From: Paracoccus nototheniae
Lineage (GTDB): Bacteria; Pseudomonadota; Alphaproteobacteria; Rhodobacterales; Rhodobacteraceae
Direction: 5' to 3'
DNA length: 64,000 nucleotides
Assembly (NCBI RefSeq): GCF_004335005.1
Contig: NZ_RQRT01000013.1
Span: 1 to 64,000 of the forward strand
Both the position numbers and the translations under genes were made by a program. Shown here piece after piece: positions 45,412 to 54,593 of this stretch. How positions within the stretch are numbered: position 1 is the first letter of the stretch; each line of letters starts with the position of its first letter. A model generated the notes under the pieces. The model made no database searches and had not been told where the DNA came from. It saw only the letters and a program-made list of their open reading frames with translations.

Positions 45412-45458
45412 TCGCGCAGGTTGGCCTGATCGCACAGACCGGGCTGATGCCCCTAAGC
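45405..45458 (+). repeat. Degenerate 18-bp tandem repeat at the end of the FkbM gene
   Basis: Three successive 18-bp units (45405, 45423, 45441) begin GGACTGATCGCGCAGGTT, GGCCTGATCGCACAGACC and GGGCTGATGCC; the third is poorly kept. The first overlaps the FkbM stop codon. Probably a small slippage remnant between convergent genes. Confidence 0.45.
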
Positions 45459-46250
45459 GGACGGATTGCGCAGGCTGGCGGCAAAGCGGTGGAACAGATC
45501 GGGGCGGGCGGCGATGACGGTGCCGGTTTCCTCGGGGCGCTCGGACGGGGTCCAGCCTTCGACCCGGGCGCCCGATGCGCGCAGCAGGACTAGACCGGCG
45601 GCGATGTCCCAGGGGCGCAGGCGGCGTTCCCAGAACCCGTCCAGCCGCCCCGCCGCGACATAGGCCAGATCCAGCGCCGCCGCCCCCATCCGCCGCACGC
45701 CCGCCGACTGCGGCAGCACCCGCGTCAGGTCGGCGGCGTGATCGTCGATATGGGGCATGTCGCCAAAGGGCAGGCCGGTGCCGAACAGCGCCGCATCGAA
45801 ACCGGGCGGCGGCGCCGGGTGCAGCGGCACACCGTTCAGATGCAGGGGGCCGCCCGCCCGCGCGCTGAACGTCTCGGCCTTCAGGGGGTCATGGACGACG
45901 CCCAGAACCAGTTCCCCATCCTGTTCCAGCGCGATGGACACGGCCCAATGGGCGATCCCGCGCAGGAAGTTCGTGGTCCCGTCCAGCGGATCGACGATCC
46001 AGCGCCGCGCGCCGGGGGTGGTGGCTGGACTGGCGCCGGTCTCCTCGCCCAGCCAGCCGTCGCCGGGCCGGGCGCCCAGCAGGCGGTCGCGCAGCAGCGA
46101 CTCGGCCCGATGATCGGCCTGCGACACGAAGTCGCCCCGCCGCTTGGTGTCGATCTGCAACCCGCTGCGGTCGGCCCAAGCGGCGCACAGCCCGTCCCCT
46201 GCGGCATGGGCGGCGGCAATGGCCAGTGTCAGGTCGTCCTGCAGGGTCAT
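45453..46250 (-). CDS. Inositol-monophosphatase-family phosphatase
   Basis: 265 residues. Li+-sensitive phosphatase fold with metal motifs WLGEETG, WIVDPLDGTTNFLRG (DPLDGTTNF) and RPWDIAAGLVLLRASG. Family members hydrolyse inositol phosphates, fructose bisphosphate, 3'-phosphoadenosine phosphate or NADP; this set cannot distinguish them. It is convergent with the FkbM gene and divergent from the RND operon. Confidence 0.92.
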   Translation of the reverse strand: MTLQDDLTLAIAAAHAAGDGLCAAWADRSGLQIDTKRRGDFVSQADHRAESLLRDRLLGARPGDGWLGEETGASPATTPGARRWIVDPLDGTTNFLRGIAHWAVSIALEQDGELVLGVVHDPLKAETFSARAGGPLHLNGVPLHPAPPPGFDAALFGTGLPFGDMPHIDDHAADLTRVLPQSAGVRRMGAAALDLAYVAAGRLDGFWERRLRPWDIAAGLVLLRASGARVEGWTPSERPEETGTVIAARPDLFHRFAASLRNPSA

Positions 46251-46296
46251 GGGTGGTCCTTTGCAGCGGGGGCGATCATGCCCGATGGGGCGGCAT

Positions 46297-46345
46297 CGGG
46301 GGCCGCAAATGGACGATTACACGCGATTATCAGTTGCGGCCCCCG
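46297..46345 (+). promoter_or_regulatory. 12-bp inverted repeat in the RND operon upstream region
   Basis: CGGGGGCCGCAA (46297-46308) pairs perfectly with TTGCGGCCCCCG (46334-46345) around a 25-nt AT-rich loop that itself holds two cgatta repeats. It lies between the divergent phosphatase and RND genes, 83 bp ahead of the RND adaptor. It could be an operator for an efflux regulator or an RNA hairpin. Confidence 0.5.
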
Positions 46346-46427
46346 CCCGATCGGTCAATCTGCCTGCAGCCAGAGGGATCGGCAAGCCCGTCGCAGTCTT
46401 TCGCCAACGGATCAGAGGTAACCGACC

Positions 46428-47537
46428 ATGCGCTTTGCCAAAGCCATTCTCGGCGCAATCGTCGTCATCGGCGCCGGAGTGCTGGGGATGAACATGGCCG
46501 ACCGGCTGCTGGCCGCGCCCGACACGCAGGTCAGGGGGGGCGACAGCGCCTCGGGCCCGGTCCCGGTCGAGACGGTGCCCGTGCAGCTGACCCGATTTAC
46601 CGACAGCATCCGCGCCGTGGGCACCGCCCGCGCCCGCAGCGCTGTCGATCTGATGCCCGAGGCCAGCGGCCGCATCACCCGCATCGCCTTTCGCCCCGGC
46701 GCCCGCGTGGCCGAGGGCGATGTGCTGCTGGAACTGGACGACCGCGCCGAACAGGCCGACCTGATGGCCGCCGAGGCGACCCTGGCCGAGGCCGAGGCCG
46801 CCTTTGCCCGTCAGGAACAGCTGAACCGCACCGGCAGCGCCTCGGACGCGGCCTTTCAGACCGCCCGCGCAGCACTGCTGCGGGCCGAGGCCGAGCGTGA
46901 CCGGGCGCAGGTTCTGCTGGAGGATCGCCAGCTGCGCGCGCCCTTTGCGGGCATCATCGGCCTGACCGATCTGGTCGAGGGGCAGATGCTGGATAGCGGC
47001 ACCCCCATCGCCACGCTGGACGATCTTGCGGTGATCGAGGTCGATTTCGCCGTGCCTGAATCGCTGCTGCCGCGTCTGGCCGAAGGGCAGGGGGTCCAGC
47101 TGCGATCCTCGGCCTGGCCCGACCGGGTGTTTCAGGCGCAGGTCACGCTGATCGACACGCGCGTCGATGCCGCCACGCGGTCCATCGCCCTGCGCGCCGA
47201 GATGCCCAACCCCGACCGCGCCTTGGCGGGGGGGATGTTCCTGCAGGCCGAACTGGTGCTGGACGAGGGCGACCGGCCCTCGATCCCCGAATCGGCGATC
47301 AGCGTCGAGGGCGATATCCACCGTGTGCTGGTCCTGCGCGACGGTGTTGCGGAATGGGCCGAGATCGCGGTGGGTCAGCAGGCTGACGGCGTGATCGAAG
47401 TGCTGGGCGGGATCGAGGTCGGCACCCCGATCATCGTGTCGAACCTGCACCGCGTCCAGCCAGGCACGCCGGTCGAGGCCACGCCGCAACCCGACCGCAC
47501 CGCCACCGCGGATGCCGCAGCGGGGACCGGCGGATGA
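46428..47537 (+). CDS. RND efflux periplasmic adaptor (membrane fusion protein)
   Basis: 369 residues. An N-terminal membrane anchor/signal (about 5-25), then lipoyl/barrel-sandwich halves around an alpha-hairpin (about 95-155, rich in Ala/Glu), and beta-barrel. PEASGRITRIAFRPGARVAEGDVLLELDD and RAPFAGIIGL are typical HlyD/AcrA motifs. aggta upstream of the ATG supports the start. Its stop overlaps the pump as ATGA. No TetR regulator or outer-membrane channel gene is next to it. Confidence 0.93.
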   Translation: MRFAKAILGAIVVIGAGVLGMNMADRLLAAPDTQVRGGDSASGPVPVETVPVQLTRFTDSIRAVGTARARSAVDLMPEASGRITRIAFRPGARVAEGDVLLELDDRAEQADLMAAEATLAEAEAAFARQEQLNRTGSASDAAFQTARAALLRAEAERDRAQVLLEDRQLRAPFAGIIGLTDLVEGQMLDSGTPIATLDDLAVIEVDFAVPESLLPRLAEGQGVQLRSSAWPDRVFQAQVTLIDTRVDAATRSIALRAEMPNPDRALAGGMFLQAELVLDEGDRPSIPESAISVEGDIHRVLVLRDGVAEWAEIAVGQQADGVIEVLGGIEVGTPIIVSNLHRVQPGTPVEATPQPDRTATADAAAGTGG

Positions 47538-50500
47538 GCCTGCCCGACTTCGCCCTGCGCCGCCCGGTCTTCGCGACCGTCATGAACCTGCTGATCGTGC
47601 TGATCGGCGCCGTCGCCGTCACCCGCCTGCCGGTCCGCGAACTGCCCTCGGTCGAGGCGGCCGAGGTGACGGTGCGTGTCGATTACACCGGCGCCGCGCC
47701 CGATGTGGTGGACAACCAGCTGGCCAGCGTCATCGAGGGCGGCCTTGCGGGCGTCAGCGGCGTGACCGCCATGCAGACCAATTCCGACCGGGGCGGCATG
47801 CGCACCCGGCTGACCTTTGATCCGTCGCGCGACATCGACGCGGCGGCCAATGACGTGCGCGCCGCGGTCGACCGGGTGCTGAACGATCTGCCCGACGGCG
47901 CCGGCACGCCGCGCGTGGAAAAGAACGATGACGAGGGCGATCCGGTCATCCGGCTCAGCCTGTCCAGCCCGAACATGACCCCGCTGGAGCTGTCCGATTA
48001 CGCCGACCGGTTCATCACCGACCGGCTGGCACGGCTGCCGGGGGTGGCCAATGCCTCGATCTTCGGGGAACGGGCGCCGTCGATGCGCATCTGGCTGGAT
48101 CAGTCGCGCATGGCCGCCTATGGCATCACCACCGGCGACATCATCGCCGCGCTGGAGGCCAACAATGTCGAACTGCCCGCCGGTCAGATCGAGACCGGCG
48201 CCCGGCAGTTGCAGGTTCTGGCGCAGACCCGGTTCACCAGCGTTGCCGTCTTTGGTCAGGTCGTGCTGCGCGACGATGGCGGGCGCCCGCTGCGGCTGGC
48301 CGATGTCGCCCGCATCGAAGAGGGGGCCGAGGAAACCGACACCATCTATCGCGCCAATGGCGTCATCGCCCTGGGTCTGGGCGTCCAGCCACAGGCGCAG
48401 GCCAACACCGTCGCCATCTCGACCGCCGTGCGTCAGGAACTGGACCGCATCCGCCCGACCTTGCCCGAGGGCATGCAGATGCGCATCACCACCGACGAGG
48501 CGGTGTTCATCGAAAGCTCGATCGCGCAGGTGATCAAGGTCTTTGCCGAGGCCGTGGTGCTGGTCACGGCGGTGATCTTCCTGTTCCTCGGCTCGCTCAG
48601 GCTGTCGCTGGTGCCGGTGGTCACGATCCCGATCTCGGCGCTTGGATCGCTGCTGATGATGCTGCTTTTGGGGTTCTCGATCAATATCCTGACGCTGTTC
48701 GCGCTGATCCTGGCGATCGGTCTGGTCGTGGACGATGCCATCGTCGTGCTGGAAAACATCCAGCGCCATCGCGCCATGGGCGCCAGCCGGGCCGAGGCCG
48801 CGCGACGCGGCGCCGGACAGGTCAGCTTTGCCGTCATCGCCACCACCGCCGTGCTGATCGCCGTGTTCCTGCCGGTCAGCTTCATGGAGGGAGAGCTGGG
48901 TCAGCTGTTCGCGGAATTCGGCATCGTGATGGCCGTGGCCGTCGCCGTGTCGGGTTTCGTCGCCCTGACCCTGTCGCCGGTTCTGGCCGCGCGGGTGATG
49001 CCGCGCGAGGATCGCCCCAACCTGCTGACCCGCAGCGTCAACCGGGTGATCGGCTGGCTGGAACGCGGCTATGACCGGGTTCTGGGCCATATGATCGCGC
49101 GTCCGGTGCCGATTCTGGCGGTGACGGTCTTTGCCGTGGCGGGGGCGGTGTCGGTCTATCAGGCATTGCCGCGCCAGCTGACCCCGGACGAGGATCGCGG
49201 CGGGTTCCGCATCGTGCTGAATGCGCCGCAGGGGTCCAATCTGGCCTATACCGACGCCGCCACCCGCCGGGTCGAGGCGATGCTGGACGAATTGCGCGAC
49301 GATGGCATCGTCGACAACGCCACCTCGATCGTGGGGATCTGGGGCGATACCCGCCGCTCGCTGATCTTCGTGACGCTGGCGCCTTGGGATGACCGCGAGG
49401 CGGGCGTGGACGAGGTGATCGGCGGTCTGCGGCCCCGGCTGGAGGCGATGACCGAGGTGTCGACCTCGATCCGGCCGTCGGGCGGGCTTGGACTGGGCGG
49501 CGGCAGCGGCAGCATCAGCTGGTCGATCGGCGGGCCCGATCTGGCCCGCGCCGCCCAATGGTCCGAGGATGTGGCCGCGCGTCTGGCCGACGCCCCGGGT
49601 CTGTCGGGGATCGAGGTGGATTACGCCGCCAACCAGCCCGGCGCATCGCTGTCCATCGACCGCACCCGCGCGCAGGATCTGGGGCTGGACAGCGAAACCG
49701 TCGCCCAGACCCTGCAGGTGCTGTTCGCATCGCGCACGGTGGGCGAATACAGCAATGACGGGCGGCAATACCCGGTCATCCTGCAGGCCGCCGCCGAGGA
49801 TCGCGATTCAGTGCAGGATATGCTGTCGGTGATGATCCGCAACACACGGGGCGATCTGATCCCGCTTTCGGCCTTTGCCGAAATCGCGACCGGCGCCACC
49901 GTCCCCGAAATCAACCGCTATGACCGCCTCATCTCGGTCGAGACCGAGGCCGATCTGGTCGAGGGCACCGATCTGGCCCGCGCCATCGCCATCGTCGAAG
50001 AGGCCGCCGTGGACCTGCCTGCGGGCGCCCTGCTGGTCTGGCGCGGGCAGGCGGCGGATTATCAGGAAAATCAGGGCGGTGTGGCCACGGTCTTTGCCAT
50101 GGCGCTGATGATCGTCTTTCTGGTGCTGGCCGCGCAGTTCGAAAGTTTCCGCACGCCGCTGACGATCATGCTGACCGTGCCCCTGGGGCTGGCGGGGGCG
50201 GTGGCGACGCTGTGGCTGACGGGGGCCTCGGTCAACATCTTTTCGCAGGTGGGGATGATCCTGCTGATCGGGATCATGGCCAAGAACGGCATCCTGATCG
50301 TGGAATTCGCCAATCAGCTGCGCGACGAGGGCCGCGATCTGGTCAGCGCGGCGCGCGAGGGGGCGGTGACGCGCCTGCGCCCGGTGATGATGACGACCAT
50401 TGCCACGGTTCTGGGCGCGGTGCCGCTGGCCACAGCATCCGGGGCCGGGGCCGAAAGCCGCCGCGCCATCGGGGCGGTGATCGTGGGCGGGCTGAGCCTG

Positions 50501-50632
50501 GCATTCATCCTGACGCTGTTGCTGACGCCGGTCATTTACGTGCTGGTCGAACGCATCGGACGGCGCGACGACCCGGTGCGTGACGATGCGGCACCCGAGG
50601 CGCCGGGTCCGGTCCCGCAACCGGCGGAATAA
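47534..50632 (+). CDS. RND efflux pump inner-membrane transporter (HAE1/MexB-type relative)
   Basis: 1032 residues with 12 predicted transmembrane helices and two large periplasmic loops. NFALRRPVFATVMN-type start, the proton-relay helix ILAIGLVVDDAIVVLENIQRH (Asp pair) and GIMAKNGILIVEFANQLRDEG are conserved. It exports drugs or hydrophobic compounds with the adjoining adaptor. Substrate range cannot be predicted. Confidence 0.94.
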   Translation: MSLPDFALRRPVFATVMNLLIVLIGAVAVTRLPVRELPSVEAAEVTVRVDYTGAAPDVVDNQLASVIEGGLAGVSGVTAMQTNSDRGGMRTRLTFDPSRDIDAAANDVRAAVDRVLNDLPDGAGTPRVEKNDDEGDPVIRLSLSSPNMTPLELSDYADRFITDRLARLPGVANASIFGERAPSMRIWLDQSRMAAYGITTGDIIAALEANNVELPAGQIETGARQLQVLAQTRFTSVAVFGQVVLRDDGGRPLRLADVARIEEGAEETDTIYRANGVIALGLGVQPQAQANTVAISTAVRQELDRIRPTLPEGMQMRITTDEAVFIESSIAQVIKVFAEAVVLVTAVIFLFLGSLRLSLVPVVTIPISALGSLLMMLLLGFSINILTLFALILAIGLVVDDAIVVLENIQRHRAMGASRAEAARRGAGQVSFAVIATTAVLIAVFLPVSFMEGELGQLFAEFGIVMAVAVAVSGFVALTLSPVLAARVMPREDRPNLLTRSVNRVIGWLERGYDRVLGHMIARPVPILAVTVFAVAGAVSVYQALPRQLTPDEDRGGFRIVLNAPQGSNLAYTDAATRRVEAMLDELRDDGIVDNATSIVGIWGDTRRSLIFVTLAPWDDREAGVDEVIGGLRPRLEAMTEVSTSIRPSGGLGLGGGSGSISWSIGGPDLARAAQWSEDVAARLADAPGLSGIEVDYAANQPGASLSIDRTRAQDLGLDSETVAQTLQVLFASRTVGEYSNDGRQYPVILQAAAEDRDSVQDMLSVMIRNTRGDLIPLSAFAEIATGATVPEINRYDRLISVETEADLVEGTDLARAIAIVEEAAVDLPAGALLVWRGQAADYQENQGGVATVFAMALMIVFLVLAAQFESFRTPLTIMLTVPLGLAGAVATLWLTGASVNIFSQVGMILLIGIMAKNGILIVEFANQLRDEGRDLVSAAREGAVTRLRPVMMTTIATVLGAVPLATASGAGAESRRAIGAVIVGGLSLAFILTLLLTPVIYVLVERIGRRDDPVRDDAAPEAPGPVPQPAE

Positions 50633-50653
50633 GCCTTTGATCGTCGCGCGCGC

Positions 50654-51289
50654 CTAGTCCCGCGCGGCGATCATCTCCAGAATCACCCCAAGCGAGGCGC
50701 CCATATGCGCCCGCATCTGTGCCGCGGCAGCCGTGTCGTCGCGCGCCGTGATTGCGGTCAGGATCGCGCGGTGTTCGGCGCGGGAACTGGCGATCCGGCC
50801 TTGCCGCGCCTCGAACTGGGCATTGCGCCAGGGCAGGCTGCGGCGGTTCAGATCCTCCAGCATCCCGGCCAGCACGTCATTGCCCGCCCCCTGACGCAGG
50901 CTTTGGTGAAACCGGATGTTCAGCTGCGCATAATCCGCACCGGGCAGATCGTCGCTGTCCAGAATCCCCGCCAGCATCGCGTGATCGGCGGGCGTCATCC
51001 GCAGGGCGGCCATGCCCGCGCACAGCGCCTCCAGCTCGGCCAGTGCCTCGAACAGGTGGCGCAGCCCGTCGGTGGTCATGCGGCGCACGGCAAAGGCCCG
51101 GCGCGGGCCGCGTTCGACCAGCCCTTCGGCGGCCAGACGCTGCAATGCCTCGCGCACGGGGGTGCGGGACAGACCGAACCGCGCCGCCAGCGCCGTTTCC
51201 GCCAGCGCATCGCCGGGGCGCAGATGACCCGCCACGATCTGCGACGACAGCGTGGCATGGATCTGATCGGCCGAGCGGGAGGCGGACAT
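50654..51289 (-). CDS. GntR-family (FCD/FadR-type) transcriptional regulator
   Basis: 211 residues. N-terminal winged helix: IVAGHLRPGDALAETALAARFGLSRTPVREALQRLAAEGLVE, then an all-helical FCD ligand domain with metal-binding Asp/His residues (NIRFHQSL, EHRAILTAI). Divergent from the gamma-glutamyltransferase gene by 93 bp with a palindrome in between (51326-51335). It likely represses the catabolic genes until the substrate is present. Confidence 0.9.
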   Translation of the reverse strand: MSASRSADQIHATLSSQIVAGHLRPGDALAETALAARFGLSRTPVREALQRLAAEGLVERGPRRAFAVRRMTTDGLRHLFEALAELEALCAGMAALRMTPADHAMLAGILDSDDLPGADYAQLNIRFHQSLRQGAGNDVLAGMLEDLNRRSLPWRNAQFEARQGRIASSRAEHRAILTAITARDDTAAAAQMRAHMGASLGVILEMIAARD

Positions 51290-51325
51290 GGGGATTTCCG
51301 TCAATTGTATTCGGGTGGCGTCCAC

Positions 51326-51335
51326 ATGTATACAT
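51326..51335. promoter_or_regulatory. GntR operator candidate ATGTATACAT
   Basis: A perfect 10-bp palindrome in the gntR/ggt divergent gap; a further ATTGTAT half-site lies at 51304-51310. TGTATACA-type palindromes are typical for FadR-subfamily regulators. Confidence 0.7.
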
Positions 51336-51382
51336 ATCCGCGACTCCCTGCCACCGATTCCGCCACGACCGGAGACCTGCCG

Positions 51383-52966
51383 ATGACCGCCCATGATTTC
51401 CTGTCGGGCCGCCGTGCCCCCGCCTTTGCCGGACGCGCGATGATCGCGACGTCTCATCCTCTGGCCAGCGCGGCGGGGCTGGCGGTGCTGGCCGAGGGCA
51501 GCAATGCAGTCGATGCAGCCATTGCCGCCAGCGCCGTGCAGGCGGTGACCGATCCGCTGATGACCGGGATCGGCGGCGATTGCTTTGCGCTGTATGCGCC
51601 GGCGGGCGGGGCGGTCCGGGCGCTGAACGGATCGGGCCGCGCCCCCGCCGCCGCCAGCATTCAGGCGCTGCAGGCGGCGGGGCTGACCGATCATATCCCG
51701 CAGACCAGCCCCCATGCGGTGACCGTGCCCGGCGCCATCTCGGCCTGGTGCCGGTTGCATGGCGATCTGGGGACCATGCCTTTGTCGCGGTTGTTCCGCG
51801 ACGCCGTCGGCTATGCGCGCCATGGCTATCCGGTCACGCCGCGCGTGGCGCAGGACTGGGCCGCTGCCGCGGATCTGATCGGCACCGATCCCCATGCGGC
51901 GGCGGTGTTCCTGCCCGTTCCGCAGCCCGGCGCCCGCCATGCCCAACCCCTGCTGGCCGACCGGCTGGAGGAGGTGGCGGCCAAGGGTGCCGCGGGCTTT
52001 TATCAGGGCCGGACGGGTGCGGCGATGGTCGCGCATCTGCGGTCCCTTGGCGGGCTGCATACCGAACAGGATTTCGCCGAGGCCACGGATGGCGCCGAAT
52101 GGGTCGCGCCGATCAGCACATCCTATCGCGGGGTCGAGGTGCATGAATGTCCGCCCAATGGGCAGGGTCTGGCGGCGCTGCTGATCCTGAAGATCATCGA
52201 AGGCTTTGACATGGCGGCCCTGCCGCCCGCCGACCGCATCCATGTGCAGGCCGAGGCGACCAAGCTGGCCTATCACCACCGCGATGCTTTGATCGGCGAT
52301 CCCGCCGATTGCGCCGGCGTGACCGAGACGCTGTTGTCGGACGCCGCGATTGTCGCCTTGCGGGCGCGCATCGACATGACCCGCGCGCAGGCCCCGGTCC
52401 TGTGGGACGAGCCGGAGCACAAGGACACCATCTATCTGTGCGTGGTCGATGCGCAGGGCAATGCGGTCTCGTTCATTAATTCGATCTTTCACGGCTTCGG
52501 CTCGGGGCGGCTGGACCCGGCGACGGGCGTGCTGTTCCAAAGCCGGGGCGCGTCCTTCCGGCTGATCCCCGGTCATCCCAATGCGATCGGCCCGCGCAAG
52601 CGGCCCATGCACACGATCATCCCCGGCATGGTCACCCAAGGGGGCCGCGCGGTGATGCCCTTTGGGGTGATGGGCGGGCAGTATCAGGCCACGGGCCACG
52701 CGGCTTTTCTGTCGGCGGTGATCGACCGGGGCCTGTCCCTGCAGGCCGCCATGGACGAGCCGCGCAGCTTCGCGACCGAGGGGGTGTTGCAGGTCGAACC
52801 GACCCTGTCTGACGCCATCTGCGCCGATCTGGCCGCGAGGGGTCATGTGATCCGCCGTCTGACCGGCCCGATGGGCGGCGCGCAGGCGATCCGCATCGAT
52901 ACCGCGACGGGTCTGCTGGAGGGTGGGTCGGACAGCCGCAAGGACGGCATGGCCATTGGCTTGTAG
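51383..52966 (+). CDS. Gamma-glutamyltransferase-family Ntn hydrolase (possibly oxamate-amidohydrolase-like)
   Basis: 527 residues, self-processing Ntn hydrolase. The new N-terminal nucleophile is most likely the Thr in HKDTIYLCVVDAQGNAVSFINSIF, about residue 353. PFGVMGGQYQATGHAAF and AIDxPRSF-like DEPRSF follow. No signal peptide is seen, unlike classical periplasmic Ggt, and the C-terminal GGQYQ..GH block resembles the cytoplasmic HpxW-type subgroup that hydrolyses oxamate. First gene of the island after the GntR divergence; ggag is upstream of the ATG. Confidence 0.83.
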   Translation: MTAHDFLSGRRAPAFAGRAMIATSHPLASAAGLAVLAEGSNAVDAAIAASAVQAVTDPLMTGIGGDCFALYAPAGGAVRALNGSGRAPAAASIQALQAAGLTDHIPQTSPHAVTVPGAISAWCRLHGDLGTMPLSRLFRDAVGYARHGYPVTPRVAQDWAAAADLIGTDPHAAAVFLPVPQPGARHAQPLLADRLEEVAAKGAAGFYQGRTGAAMVAHLRSLGGLHTEQDFAEATDGAEWVAPISTSYRGVEVHECPPNGQGLAALLILKIIEGFDMAALPPADRIHVQAEATKLAYHHRDALIGDPADCAGVTETLLSDAAIVALRARIDMTRAQAPVLWDEPEHKDTIYLCVVDAQGNAVSFINSIFHGFGSGRLDPATGVLFQSRGASFRLIPGHPNAIGPRKRPMHTIIPGMVTQGGRAVMPFGVMGGQYQATGHAAFLSAVIDRGLSLQAAMDEPRSFATEGVLQVEPTLSDAICADLAARGHVIRRLTGPMGGAQAIRIDTATGLLEGGSDSRKDGMAIGL

Positions 52967-52978
52967 GGGATTTTGAGC

Positions 52979-53962
52979 ATGAGACGCTTTCTGGGACGGA
53001 TCGGGATCGACAGCTATATGCTGATGCTGCTGGGCACGGTGCTGCTGGGGCTGATGCTGCCTGCGCGCGGCATTGCGGCGGACGGGCTGGGGCAGGTCAC
53101 CTATTGGGCCGTGGCGCTGCTGTTCTTTCTGTATGGCGCCAAGCTGGACCCGGCATCCGTCAAGGCCGGGATGCTGAACTGGCGGCTGCAGGGGCTGACA
53201 TTCGGGTCGACCTTTCTGCTGATCCCGGCTTTGGGTCTGGGCTTTGCGGCCCTTTTCGGCCCGCTGCTGGGGCCGCAGGTGACGATGGGGGTGATCTTTC
53301 TGGCGGTCCTGCCCTCGACCATCCAAAGCTCGATCGCCTTCGTGTCGATGTCGGGGGGCAATGTGCCCGCCGCGATCTGCGCGGCGTCGCTGTCGAACCT
53401 GCTGGGGGTGGTGCTGACGCCCGCGCTGGTCGCGCTGCTGCTGCAGGCCGGGGATGGCGGGATCAGTCTGGACGCGGTGATCCGCATCGGCACGCAGATC
53501 CTGCTGCCCTTCGTGCTGGGCCAGATCCTGCGTCCGTGGGTCGGGCATTTCGTGCGCACCCGCAAGCGGCTGACGCTGGTGGTGGACCGGGGCGCGATCC
53601 TGCTGATCGTCTATTCCGCCTTCAGCGCGGGCACCGTGTCGGGCCTGTGGGCCGAAATCCCGCCCGTCAGCCTGATCACCCTGATCGCGGTGATGCTGGC
53701 GCTGCTGGCGGTGGTCTTTGCGCTGATCGGCGGGCTGGGGCGGATCTGTGGTCTGCCGCCCGAGGATCGGTCGGTCCTGTTCTTTTGCGGCTCGACCAAA
53801 AGCCTCGCCTCGGGACTGCCCATCGCGGCGGCGCTGTTCCCCGTCGAGACGGTGGGGGCGACGGTGCTGCCCGTGCTGATCTATCACATGGCGCAGCTGC
53901 TGATCTGCGCGATGATCGCGCAGCGTCAGGCGCTTCGGGCGCAGACCGCGCTGGTGTCGTGA
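52979..53962 (+). CDS. Bile acid:Na+ symporter (BASS)-family transporter
   Basis: 327 residues and about 9-10 transmembrane helices. FFLYGAKLDPASVKAG, FLAVLPSTIQSSIAFVSMSGGNVPAAICAASLSNLLGVVLTPALV (the conserved crossover region) and FFCGSTKSLASGLPIA mark the YocS/PanS-like group. The ATG at 52979 has aggggat upstream. It follows the Ntn hydrolase by 12 bp, so it probably imports the island's substrate or a product (an organic anion). Confidence 0.87.
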   Translation: MRRFLGRIGIDSYMLMLLGTVLLGLMLPARGIAADGLGQVTYWAVALLFFLYGAKLDPASVKAGMLNWRLQGLTFGSTFLLIPALGLGFAALFGPLLGPQVTMGVIFLAVLPSTIQSSIAFVSMSGGNVPAAICAASLSNLLGVVLTPALVALLLQAGDGGISLDAVIRIGTQILLPFVLGQILRPWVGHFVRTRKRLTLVVDRGAILLIVYSAFSAGTVSGLWAEIPPVSLITLIAVMLALLAVVFALIGGLGRICGLPPEDRSVLFFCGSTKSLASGLPIAAALFPVETVGATVLPVLIYHMAQLLICAMIAQRQALRAQTALVS

Positions 53963-54065
53963 CCGCCCTCGGACTGCGGCATCGGCCCGACTGACAAAGG
54001 GTCACGGAACCGCCTGCCATGGACCACGTTGCTTCTGACCCAAGCCCGCGGATCAAGGAGCCCCC

Positions 54066-54593
54066 ATGGCACATCGCCCCGCCGCCAGGTTGTCCATCAA
54101 TGGCCAATCATACGATTTTCAAGGCGATCCCCGCCGCACTCTGCTTGATTTCCTGCGCCTTGATGCCGGGCTGACCGGTACCAAGAAGGGCTGCGATCAC
54201 GGCCAGTGCGGTGCCTGCACCGTCATGGTGAATGGTCGCCGGATCAATTCCTGCCTGTCGCTGGCCGTCATGCATGACAGCGACGACATCACCACCATCG
54301 AAGGTCTGGGCACGCCCGAGGCGCTGTCCACCCTGCAGCGCGCCTTTGTCGCGCATGACGGGTTTCAGTGCGGCTATTGCACGCCGGGCCAGATCTGTTC
54401 CGCTCAGGCCATGATCGCCGAGATCCGCGACGGCTGGCCAAGCGCCGTCACCGCCGATCCGGCGATTACCCCGACCATCAGCGACACCGAGATCCGCGAA
54501 CGGATGAGCGGCAACCTGTGCCGCTGCGGCGCCTATGACAACATCGTCGCAGCCATCCGCGAAGCGATGGCCACCGAGGAGGCCGCACAATGA
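54066..54593 (+). CDS. Molybdenum hydroxylase, 2Fe-2S subunit
   Basis: 175 residues. Plant-type cluster ligands GCDHGQCGACTV with C later, and the second cluster in FQCGYCTPGQICSAQ and GNLCRCGAYDNI: the two 2Fe-2S centres of xanthine-dehydrogenase-family small subunits (like PaoA/YagT). No Tat signal is obvious, unlike E. coli PaoA. The stop overlaps the FAD subunit as ATGA. Confidence 0.93.
   Translation: MAHRPAARLSINGQSYDFQGDPRRTLLDFLRLDAGLTGTKKGCDHGQCGACTVMVNGRRINSCLSLAVMHDSDDITTIEGLGTPEALSTLQRAFVAHDGFQCGYCTPGQICSAQAMIAEIRDGWPSAVTADPAITPTISDTEIRERMSGNLCRCGAYDNIVAAIREAMATEEAAQ

Noticed and set aside
50654-53887. 1077-residue minus-strand frame covering the ggt-like gene
   Set aside because: Only its last 211 residues are a real protein (GntR); the rest is antisense to a recognisable Ntn hydrolase and transporter.
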